From positions 1,428,428-1,438,627 of the forward strand of contig KQ481993.1 of assembly GCA_001430745.1 (NCBI GenBank): a DNA stretch of 10,200 nt, given 5' to 3'. The stretch's first letter is position 1; every line of letters starts with the position of its first letter. Both the position numbers and the translations under genes were made by a program. This document shows positions 1 to 7,503 of this stretch, piece after piece. Source of the DNA: Auxenochlorella pyrenoidosa. Its lineage: Eukaryota; Chlorophyta; Trebouxiophyceae; Chlorellales; Chlorellaceae. Under the pieces are notes generated by a model. The model saw only the letters and a list, made by a program, of their open reading frames with translations, searched no databases and was not told the origin of the DNA.

Positions 1-599
1 CGGAGGGGAAGGCTTTGGCGGTGGCGGTGATGGTGACGGCGGGGGTGGTGGGGTACTGCAGGCATCGGGAAGTCAGATGTGTAGCCTTGACGCTCACAGG
101 TGGGCTTGTTCCCTTTGGGTTGAGCACCAATTGAAAATTCCGAGGGTGGTTCCGCCGAGTTGGCGTGCGGGGCTCGCTGGGCAACACAATAATGCACCAC
201 CGCCTAAGCCGCCCCCCGCACCGGGCTCACATTGTGCCTTCAATCACCATTTGGAAAGGGTTGCCCTGATATGATGGCGGCCAACTGAAGCCAGCTGCAA
301 AGGGGGCGGAGGGCAGACCAGGTGGCAGCTCTGGGCACCGCCACGGCCTCGGCAAGAGCCGCCCGGCAACGGGCATGCAGCAGGCTGCCGTCTCAGCACG
401 CCTAGATCCTCTGCCCCTGTGCTTGACATCGCAGTGCAGCTGCGCCCGAGCCGGCTCACTGGGCCCGAATACGTTGAGCACGTTGCTCGCGGGCTCGCCC
501 CAGCCGTAGGCCGAAACATCGGCAGAGTCGGGCGGCGTGGACCTGGCAATGTAGCTCCACCCGTACCTACAAACCATGGTTTGAAAATATTTTTCTTGG

Positions 600-651
<52 letters not shown>

Positions 652-1974
652 TGGTGGTGTGTGTGTGTGGGGGGGCCTGGGTTGAAACTTCAACCTTGAA
701 CTTCAATCCCTAAACCCTCAGCACCCTGCACCTACTCGTAGTTGCCCGGGCGATTCAGCCAGATCGCGTAACTGGTGCTGCCCTGGACCGCCCAGCTGAC
801 ATCAAAGGAGACGTTGCTGGGCGCGTCGCTGGGCACACTGAGCGTGAAGGAGGTGGAGTAGAGCGAGGGGGCTGCAGGCGGGGCCAACGGCGTGGGCGGG
901 GCCGGGCGGCAGCGTGGCTGGCTTCCTGGCAGCCCGGGCCCTGTGGCAGGCTTGGCTGCTCTCATAAACCGGCCGATGACCAGCCCATCTGCCCGCACGT
1001 GCTCAGGCGGCTGATGAGGAGGCGCTGATGGGACAGCCGAAGCAGCCTGCTGGAGCCTCGTAGCAAGCAGGCCATCCCTGCCTGTGCGGCTCAGTCGTTC
1101 CACCCAGGGAAGGGGCCACTCACTCGTGGGAGACAGGGATCCGTTCACGCGCGCCAAGTTAACAATGGGCTGGCAGCCACCACAGTTCCTGCTGTTTCGC
1201 ATTTTCAGCGTCACCCTCTGCATGCAGGGCATCGTGGTCATCGGTACGACGCGGTGCAAGTCCAGAAAGGCATGAGCGTCCATTCGCAGGCGGCCGCGGC
1301 GGCGATGCCACAGGCTGTGCACAGTGTATACTAAGGAAGGCACAGAGCCGGCTTTCAGGAAGGCAGGGCGCAGCTGTGGGAAAGCTTTCCCTAGCTGGGT
1401 TGTCACTAAAGCTTGGCTGTCGCTTAAGCGACAACTCAGCTAGGTCACCCTAGGCAGCCTGCAGATGCAACGGCACTCGCTCGGGGAGGCGCTAAGAGCC
1501 TCCCCGAGCTAGTGCCGTTGCAGCAGGGGTGCCCGGCATGGGCTGCACAACTGGCGGCCTCACCTGGATGACATATCCAAAAGGGTTGGGCCCCGTTTGG
1601 AAGATGGCTGCCAGCCATGTCGCGCTGCCGCCCAGCGCCTCACCCACCGTCCCCGACAAGTCCAGCGAGTTGAGCAGGGGGACCCTGCGGGGGTGCACCA
1701 CCCACGTGCACGTGGGTGGCTCCTTTGCCTAAATGTGTGTGCGCACGCGTGTGTGTGTATGGTGGTGGTGGTGTGGGCGGTGGGGGGTGGGGGGTGTGGG
1801 CTGTTGGTATGGAAACCCCTTGCAGGCCAGGTCTGGCACGGTCAGTCTGTGGCACTGCCTGGCTGGCGCAGCGAGACCGTCCTAGCGCTAGCAGCTGCGC
1901 GGCGGCGTTGGGAGTGCCTGCACCTACCTGTCCGCTGCAGCAAAGCTGGCGCCTTGCAGGAGCGCGAGAATCAT
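1..1974 (-). CDS. Secreted/cell-wall protein: signal peptide, choice-of-anchor-like domain, Pro/Ser-rich linker (partial at its C-terminus)
   Basis: Seen: seven exons join in frame: 1974-1928, 1684-1564, 1217-1124, 871-736, 566-460, 294-231 and 55-1 (continues off the left edge), giving 208 visible residues. Donors are GTAGGT, GTGAGG, GTGAGT, GTAGGT, GTGAGC and GTGAGC, and every acceptor is AG. The start ATG at 1974 is the first in-frame ATG after an in-frame TAA about 120 nt upstream. It opens a short hydrophobic signal peptide (MILALLQGASFAAA, then DR). A domain of about 170 residues follows, with WLAAIFQTG, NPFGYVIQRVTLKM, YAIWL, YGWSYIA and NPFQMVIEGT in order. It has two N-glycosylation sequons (NGS, NVS). 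Exon 7 encodes TPPPPPSPSPPPPKPSPP, a hydroxyproline-rich type linker. Known: the order of these motifs recalls choice-of-anchor (PEP-CTERM-associated) extracellular domains, recognised by memory only. Inference: a secreted, wall or matrix protein. If the last donor is not used, translation stops at TGA 229-227 (190 aa). An alternative exon-3 acceptor at 1373 adds 52 in-frame residues but interrupts the domain. Function unknown. Confidence 0.66.
601..670. repeat. (TG)25 microsatellite with imperfect GTG/TG tail
   Basis: Positions 601-650 are 25 uninterrupted TG units, followed by GTGGTGGTG and more TG to about 670. It lies inside the intron 567-735 of the minus-strand secreted-protein gene. 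In the sense direction it is therefore a long CA repeat ending about 34 nt before the 3' splice site. The six-frame translations through it (poly-Thr/His or poly-Val/Cys) are artefacts. Confidence 0.97.
1390..1444. repeat. Inverted repeat with 15-nt arms, plus a 16-bp perfect palindrome beside it
   Basis: Arms 1390-1404 (CCTAGCTGGGTTGTC) and 1430-1444 are complementary at 14 of 15 positions, with a 25-nt loop. The loop and right arm also contain the perfect palindrome TGTCGCTTAAGCGACA (1418-1433), so the two structures compete. Both lie in the intron 1218-1563 of the secreted-protein gene, or just upstream of its alternative exon-3 acceptor at 1373. Confidence 0.8.
1466..1522. repeat. Long intronic hairpin: 25-bp stem with one mismatch, 7-nt loop
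   Basis: Left arm 1466-1490 (starts TGCAACGGCACT) pairs with right arm 1498-1522 (ends AGTGCCGTTGCA) at 24 of 25 positions. The single mismatch is at the 13th base, and the loop is GCTAAGA (1491-1497). It lies wholly inside the intron 1218-1563 of the minus-strand gene. It could be a miniature inverted-repeat element, a small-RNA precursor or a splicing structure. No terminal target-site duplication is evident. Confidence 0.9.
1698..1719. repeat. 22-bp perfect palindrome with two overlapping CACGTG motifs
   Basis: The segment equals its own reverse complement over 22 bp, and its core reads CCACGTGCACGTGG. It lies in the first intron (1685-1927) of the secreted-protein gene, 13 nt upstream (sense) of the 3' splice site at 1684/1685. 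CACGTG is the classic plant G-box core, but any regulatory role here is only inference. Confidence 0.85.
1733..1800. repeat. TG/GGT-rich low-complexity tract in intron
   Basis: Alternating TG with CG interruptions (TGTGTGTGCGCACGCGTGTG), then GGT and GGGGTG runs. In the sense direction of the minus-strand gene it is a CA/CCACC-rich tract between the donor at 1927 and the acceptor at 1685. It is the second CA-type tract in this gene's introns. Confidence 0.85.
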
Positions 1975-2922
1975 CCAGAATCCTGCAGGGCGTGAAAGAC
2001 CCAGGCTTCTCTCTTGCAAGGAGCTTCGAGCAGCTGAGGGGGGAGTTGAGCCGGGGACCGGAAGCGAGTCCCCCGCATGGCTTGGGTTGGATTATGATCT
2101 GGAGATTCTTCCAGCAGACAAAATCGCTCTACAAGCAGGCTAAGCCCACCCCATAGGGACATCGCCCCCCAATCCTTGTGCGAGCGGTGGGCTGCAGTCA
2201 TCGCGCCCCTGTGCTGGTCATGCAACTCTGACAGAGCCCGTAAGGCCAACTGCAAAGAGGAGGAAACAACCGGGGGGCCCCATGGACGTGTGGCTAGGCA
2301 ACCCACTTGAATGATGCCACATGCCACACAGCTGCCGATGGCAGTCCCGGCATTGTCGCTCCTCACGTGGCATTGGAGGGATGGTAGCGACCCAATCGAT
2401 GGAGGACGGGCATGGCCAAGGAGTTCAAGCTGGGCAGCAATGCCAGACCATGGCAGGCTAACCCAACCGTGCGAGGCGCACGGTACCAACAAATTTTGAC
2501 CACAAAAGAAGCTGATGCTAGGCTCCGTCCTTAGCTGCACCCGTCCCGCTCACACAGTTTGGCATGGATGGGCGCTGATGGGCATGGGTGGCCCACAAGG
2601 CAAAGCAAAAAAGCAGTTTGAGAATAAGTGCCGTGTGCATGCAAGTGCCATGAACGCACGAGCACCTGGGCAGGAATCACACAAGGGAGGACATGCGCGG
2701 CGCCTGGCCAGCATGCAATCCTGCCGGCGGTGTGTGCGAGGGTGAGTCCGCTGCTGCCTTCTGGCGCTGCTGTTTGACCTGGCGCGCGGCGGCGCTGCAC
2801 CGGGGTGGCTGCTTCGGTTGCTGCTGTGTGGCTGCGCCCATCAGGGGTGGGCTCCCTGTTGGCGGGGCTGCCCGCAGCTGCCCCTCCACGCAGCGCGCCG
2901 CGCGCGCTGAGAGGCCCCCTGC
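1975..2922. other. Intergenic region between two minus-strand genes, no supported gene
   Basis: About 950 bp between the stop of the BFR1-like gene (2923) and the start of the secreted-protein gene (1974). It should hold the 3' UTR of the former and the promoter and 5' UTR of the latter. I looked for the chlorophyte polyadenylation signal TGTAA on the minus strand and found none here. Open frames exist (a 189-codon minus frame at 1971-2540 is the longest), but they lack family-like motifs or convincing splice partners. A GC-rich near-palindrome (about 2891-2909) lies just past the BFR1-like stop codon. Confidence 0.5.
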
Positions 2923-5900
2923 TCACGCAGACAGGGCGAGCGAGACGCTGCCGTCGTCGGTGACCGAGAGCTTGACAGCCACGGCGCCTTTGTCGCCCTT
3001 GGCCCCAGCTGCCTCGGCCGCTGCCGCGGGGGCTGCCTCCTGCGCCGGCTCAGCCTCCTGCTCTGCCTCCCCGGCAGCGGGCGCCACAACAGCAGTCTCA
3101 TCCTCGGCCTCGGCAGGGGCGCCGCTCTCGTCCTCCTCCTCCTCCTCCTCCTCAGCAGCAGCGGACGCCGCCACGGGCGCGGGCGCCGCCGCTGCGCCGC
3201 CGATGCTGGGCCAGCTGGCCGCGTCGTCCAGCTTGGGCGGCGGCGCCGCCTTGCTGGCCTTGGGCGCCTTCTGCTTGGGCAACTCCTCTGCCGCCTCTGC
3301 CTCCTCGCCCTCGGCCTCCTCGGCAGCAGGCTCCTCAGCAGGGCGCTCCTTGGCCTCCTGGCGCCTGCGCAGTGGGGCGTGGCATGGGCCAGGGGGGCGT
3401 TGAGCAGGAGCGAAGGAGGAGCAGCGTGGAGGACACCTGCAGCGGCGCCCTGTGAGCCTGCCTGGCCCGCCCAATTGCCCCTGCCAGGGCTGGAACATCG
3501 CCCCAAAGGCCACCACAGCTGGCAGGCCAAGCAGCAGAAGCGCACAGCACATTGAGGCACCGGGGCTGGCCCCGGGGGGCAGGCCAACTCTGTCTGCGTC
3601 GCGAGTTCCGTTGCGGTCGGCCAGACTGTAAACACAAGCAAGCAAAGCAAGCTAGCTAGCTAGCAAGCAAGCGAGCAAGCAAGCAGCAAGCAAGCAAGCA
3701 GGCAGGCAGGCGCTCACTTGGCCAGGAAGTGCTCCTTCTTGGCGGCCACCACGGCCAGCAGGCCGGGCATGCGGTCCCGGGTGGTGGGCACCTCCACCGC
3801 CAGCGTGGCAAATGCCTCCAGAATGTCCAGGCTGTGCACCAGCCGCTCCTCCCTGGGCTTCTTCTCCTCTGCGGCGGGGCGGGGAGGCGGGTGCGGGGCG
3901 AGTGCAGGGAGGTGGGCGCAGGGAGAGCAGTGTAAGCTCAGGCTGGGGTCCAGGGGCGGGCCCGGCGGGTGGTGTGAGAATGAGGCGCACAGCCGCATGC
4001 CACGCCCTGCCCTTGCCAAGGCCCCTCCTGGCCTGCCAACGGGCAGCAGGCAGCGAGGGCAGGCGGGCACTGGGCGAGCATGCGACGCAGGCAGAAGGCT
4101 GCCTCGGCCTGCTTCGACAGCGGAGAAAGGGCTGCAAAGCATGGGCATGCGCTCTCGCATCGCAGCCTGGAGCGCCGGGTGCGGCTCGCGCCAGGCAGCC
4201 CCTCACCCTTCTTGGCCTTTCCCTTGCCCTTGCCGCCCTTCTTGCCGCCCAGCAGCCAGACATCATCCTCGTCGATGCCCTTCTTCTGCAGGGGTGGGGC
4301 AGGCACGACTGCGCCGCAGCTGTGAACCACCCGACGCACAGTCCCGGCACACCCTGCGGCCTGGCCTGCGAGGGGGCACTGAAGCATGGCAGAGGCAGAC
4401 GGGCAGGCTGCATGCAGCGTGCCCAGAGCTACCACACCCAGAGCCGGATGCCGTCCACGCAGGGCGGAGGGGGCTGCTCGTCCGCTGATCATTAAGCGGC
4501 AGGCAGGCGGGCCTGAAGCCCTGCAGCCTCGCCTGCAGCGGCTTGAAGCCCTCGAGCGCGCCGCTCAGGTCCCGCTTCTCCTCCTCCTCCGCCGCCGCCT
4601 CCTCCACCACAAACTTGCGCAGGTAGGCGGCCAGCTGGTCGCACATGGTGATCTCCTTGTCAAACGGCTCGGGCGCCTGCTCCGCCAGGCGGGCTGCAGG
4701 GGGCAGGGCAGGAAGGGGGCGCCGAGGCGGGCAGGGTCGGCAAGGCAAGCGCCGGGCGGTGGCTTGCCTGCGCCAGCCGGCCTGCACCGGCTGCCGCCAG
4801 CTCAAGCGGGTGTGCTGCGGTCCCCAACTGTCGGCTCGCTGAGGCTCGGCGCCCACATACTAGCCGGCTGCTCCCGCTGCGGCCCCCGCCCCCACGCTTG
4901 CCCATCAGGCTCCGGTCCCCCCACCCCACCCCACCCCACACACACATACACACCTGCGCGCTCCGCGTCGCGCTCCGCCTTCTGCTTCAGGTACTCCTCC
5001 TGCCGCCGCTTGCGGTCCTCCGCCAGCTGCACCCGGAACAGCGCGTTCTGCTCCTTGTACGCCGCCCACTGGGCGTCCAGCTCGGCGCGCAGGTCCTGGA
5101 TCTTCTGGTACGCCGCCTTGCAGATCTCCCTGCGCGGGGGGCAGGTGGGGAGGTGGGCGGCAGGTGAGACGGGATGCCCATGACGAGGGCGCAGGGGCGT
5201 GGAAGGCGTGTCGAGCTGGGGTGTGCCGAGCCTGCCGGTCCGCCCCAGGCCCATGCGGCCAGGAGGGCACAAGGAAAGAGAGCAGGGCAGGGCAGCTGGA
5301 GCCCCCGCGCGCTCTGAGATTCGTCTGCCGGCATAATGGAAGTGTGCGGCCGCACAGGCCACGAGCCCGCGGGGAGGCTGCCGCCCACCCACCGGCGCCC
5401 ACCCACCGGCGCCCACCCACCGGCACTCGTCGCGCTCCTGGATGAGCGCGGGGATGTCGGAGCCGCGCTCCGCCTCCTTGGCGCGCATGTCGGCCAGCTC
5501 CTGGCGCAGCACCTCCTCCTGGGCCTTGATCTGCGGGGGGCAGCAGGCAGCGGCAGGCAGGTTGGGGGCCCGCGCGGAGGAGCCGGCACGGGAATAGCAA
5601 CCCCTCGGCTGCCTCGGCCCGCGGGCCGGGCACACAGCAGGGAGCACTCAGGCATGGCGGCCACCACCCTGCGAGTGAGCAGCTCTAATGTCGCAGAGAG
5701 AAAGCAGAGTCGCTACATGCCCTGGCAGCGTGGTCACAGGGCAGGCGTCCCAGGAAGGCATGCTTTGGGGCAGACCTGCAGCGCCCTGCCCCTTGCCCCT
5801 GCCCTCGCGGCCCAGCCCACCTTGTCGATGGCATCGTCGATGCCCTTGATGCCCTCCCGCAGGCCATCCACAGCGCTGCTGTCCTGCTCCAGCTGCGACA

Positions 5901-7247
5901 CCTTGCTGGTCAGCTCGCCGATGGTGCTGCAGGCAAGGCAGCGAGCGGCGGCGCACTCGCGATGGCGCCAACAGCCCCAGCACCGGCAACTCTTGCGGCA
6001 GCGGCGGCGGCGGCGGCGGCGGCCACGGCAGCGCATGCGGCTACCAGGGCTGGCTGCAGGGCACAAGGCTGCCAGAGCAAGCAGTCCAGCGTGTGCCTGG
6101 CAAGTGCCTCGGGTGCTGGCACCCGAGCGCCGCGCCCGCCAGGCAGGGCGCCAGCTCAAACACGCACAGCAGGGTGTGCGCTGCAGCGCCCGCACCCGCG
6201 GCTCTTCTTCAGCGCCTTGATCTGCTCCAGCACCTTCTTCTCCTCGTTCAGGGACAGGCTGTCGTGCGAGATGCGGTGCTCCAGCTCAGCAATGTGCTGG
6301 TCAATGTCCTCCACTGCACAGCAGGTGGGTCAAAGCGCAGGGGGCGCTTCAGCGCCGTGCAGCGGCGCTGCGGCAGTGCCTTGCCAGGCGTTAGACAGTG
6401 GCGGCGCAGGCGGCGCCGCCTGCCAGCGCCTGCAGGGAGTGGAGGGGCCGCCCCGCTGGGGCCACCCGCCCGCCGCCAGCACCCGCGTTGGGCGGCGCAC
6501 CCTTGGTGAACTTCATGGAGCTGCGCAGCTCCTTCATGGACGACCGCGCGCTCTCCCGCGCCTTGGAGGCCATCTCCAGCTGGCTGCGCAGCTGGTTCTT
6601 CTGGCTCTGCGGGCACGAGGGCAGGGGCGAGGGTGCGCTCGGCGGCGGCGCAGCGGCAGCCAGCTGCATCAGCTGCGGCTTGCGTTGTGGAGGACTGCAG
6701 CTTGCCTGCACACAAGAAGTCAGGACAATGTGCGCTGCTGCGCGCAGCAGGGTGCAGCAGCCGGCGAACGTGCGGTCACATATTGCTGGCAGCGGCGGCA
6801 GCGGCGGCGGCAGGCACCCTGCTGCAGCTGGGCATTGGGCCCGCCCACGCACCACCAGCGCCTGGAACTGGCCCCGCAGCTCTGCCAGCTTGTTCTTGAC
6901 CGCCTGTTGCTCGGAAGAGCCCTTCCCACGGCCCGCGCGCTTCCCATCAATCTCCTCCTTGATCTCCTCTATGCGCCGCTTGTTCTTGACGACTGCGGGG
7001 GTCGGTGGGGCAGGGGTGGGGCGGTGATCACGCGCCCAGGGGCCCACGGCGCTTCGTAAGCCACGCGCCTGCTCCACTCACTGGACTGCTGCAGGATGTC
7101 GATAGCGGCGCGAGTCTCGGTGTCGTCCGGGCGGACGGGCCGCGGAATTCGCTTGGCGGGCCCGGCCGGGGCCCCATTCTCCGCCGCTCCGTTCTCCACT
7201 GCGGGAACCGCCTCCGCGGCCTGAGGCTCGACCTCTGCTGTCGCCAT
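2923..7247 (-). CDS. BFR1: BFR1-family (nuclear segregation protein-like) coiled-coil RNP protein, 11 exons, 584 aa
   Basis: Seen: exons 7247-7082, 6992-6853, 6606-6501, 6313-6196, 5926-5821, 5530-5421, 5129-4954, 4693-4533, 4285-4207, 3868-3718 and 3364-2923 total 1755 nt with all phases matching. The stop is TGA at 2925-2923. The start ATG at 7247 has a good context (GCAATGGCG). Order of parts: disordered N-terminus with RPVRPDD (about 37-42); long charged coiled coil (about 60-310) with KNKRRIEEIKEEID and VEDIDQHIAELEHRI; FDKEITMCDQLAAYLRKF; a basic GGKKGGKGKGKAKK stretch (about 375-387); a conserved FATLAVEVPTT block with AAKKEHF (about 405-435); then a 147-residue Ala/Glu tail with WPSIG and seven Glu in a row. 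Known: this order matches fungal Bfr1, an mRNP/polysome- and ER-associated factor linked to secretion and ploidy phenotypes. Inference: a cytoplasmic mRNA-binding role here. Intron 4532-4286 needs a GC donor. The acidic tail looks lineage-specific. It is divergent from the plus-strand gene at 7504. Confidence 0.85.
3637..3711. repeat. Degenerate tetranucleotide tract (AAGC/TAGC/GGCA)n
   Basis: Tandem 4-nt units drift from CAAG/CAAA through CTAG to CAAG and finally CAGG. In the BFR1-like gene this fills the first 75 nt or so of the last intron (3717-3365), starting right after the donor GTGAGC. In the sense direction it reads as CTTG/CCTG/CTAG repeats. Such tracts are typically length-polymorphic. 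Confidence 0.9.
4286..4532 (-). other. Probable GC-AG intron in the BFR1-like gene
   Basis: The exon ends CTGCAG (low end 4533) and is followed by GCGAGG. The downstream acceptor is CCCCTGCAG, followed by AAGAAGGGC (exon starts at 4285). Only this junction keeps the frame (FKPLQ then KKGIDEDD). No GT dinucleotide lies between the conserved end of the upstream exon and this site. The next GT donor further on (4458-4453) gives the wrong phase. GC-AG introns are a known minor class spliced by the major spliceosome, typically with a strong CAG before the GC, as here. Confidence 0.72.
4916..4953. repeat. CCCCA / CA microsatellite at a 5' splice site
   Basis: The plus strand reads CCCCACCCCACCCCACC, then CACACACATACACAC. 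In the sense (minus) direction the intron of the BFR1-like gene therefore begins GTGTGTATGTGTGTGTGGGG directly at the donor (exon low end 4954). The repeat itself supplies the splice donor and several decoy GT dinucleotides. Confidence 0.9.
5383..5424. repeat. Three perfect 14-bp tandem units, each with a splice donor
   Basis: The unit GCCCACCCACCGGC occurs at 5383-5396, 5397-5410 and 5411-5424 without a mismatch. On the minus strand each unit contains GCCG followed by GTGGGT, so three identical 5' splice sites sit 14 nt apart at the end of the exon 5530-5421 of the BFR1-like gene. Only the first (exon low end 5421) keeps the frame into the next exon (ERDECR then EICKAAY). Confidence 0.95.
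5995..6023. repeat. (GCG/GGC)n trinucleotide tract in intron
   Basis: GCGGCA is followed by about seven uninterrupted GCG units. It lies in the intron 6195-5927 of the BFR1-like gene. Poly-Ala or poly-Arg translations across it on either strand are not supported as protein. Confidence 0.85.
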
Positions 7248-7503
7248 TGCTCTAAGTAGACCGATCTGCCAGTGCGATGAACCGCGGCAACGATCGGTGC
7301 GCCAATGTGCCTTCTCTCTCCTGCTGAGTGGCGAGCGCAGCAGGCGACCTGCCTTCCTGCTGCTGCATGCATTCCCGTCACGATCGAGCGACGTTGCCAG
7401 CTGGCCAGCCTTTGCGCCCGACCACTCAGGCCGCGCGCTCGCTTGCCATCCACCACCAAGTCTTTGCGGGCAGCGTCGGCCGGTATTTTGATAAGACTTG
7501 TAA
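7248..7503. promoter_or_regulatory. Divergent intergenic region, probable bidirectional promoter
   Basis: 256 bp separate the start codon of the BFR1-like gene (minus, 7247) from the first in-frame ATG of the plastid-protein gene (plus, 7504). This space must hold both 5' UTRs and both core promoters unless a non-coding first exon exists. No convincing TATA box is visible. The AT-richer patch GTATTTTGATAAG (about 7482-7494) is close to the plus-strand start. GATCG occurs several times (around 7261, 7291 and 7382). No regulatory protein site can be assigned with confidence. Confidence 0.45.

Noticed and set aside
601..670. Poly-Val/Cys or poly-Thr/His peptides from the TG repeat
   Set aside because: A microsatellite inside an intron, so not a protein.
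709..718. CCCTAAACCCT, resembling the plant telomere repeat
   Set aside because: Barely one and a half units with no tandem array. It lies in the intron of the secreted-protein gene, so it is chance.
1501..1522. Rho-independent terminator from the hairpin
   Set aside because: Eukaryotic context, no T-run after the stem, and located inside an intron.
1971..2540. 189-codon minus-strand frame upstream of the secreted-protein gene
   Set aside because: It overlaps the signal-peptide start in another frame and has no recognisable domain. I could not find a donor/acceptor pair joining it convincingly to either neighbour. It could still be 5' UTR.
2693..3403. 236-codon plus-strand frame, Ser/Ala-rich, and a 269-codon minus frame rich in Arg over the same bases
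   Set aside because: Both are shadows of the last exon of the BFR1-like gene. Their Ser and Arg runs are the other readings of its Ala/Glu codons, and neither has a plausible start, domain or splice context.
5962..7059. 365-codon plus-strand open frame
   Set aside because: It runs antisense across four exons and several introns of the BFR1-like gene. High GC removes stops. The translation is low-complexity Ala/Arg/Ser with no conserved motif.
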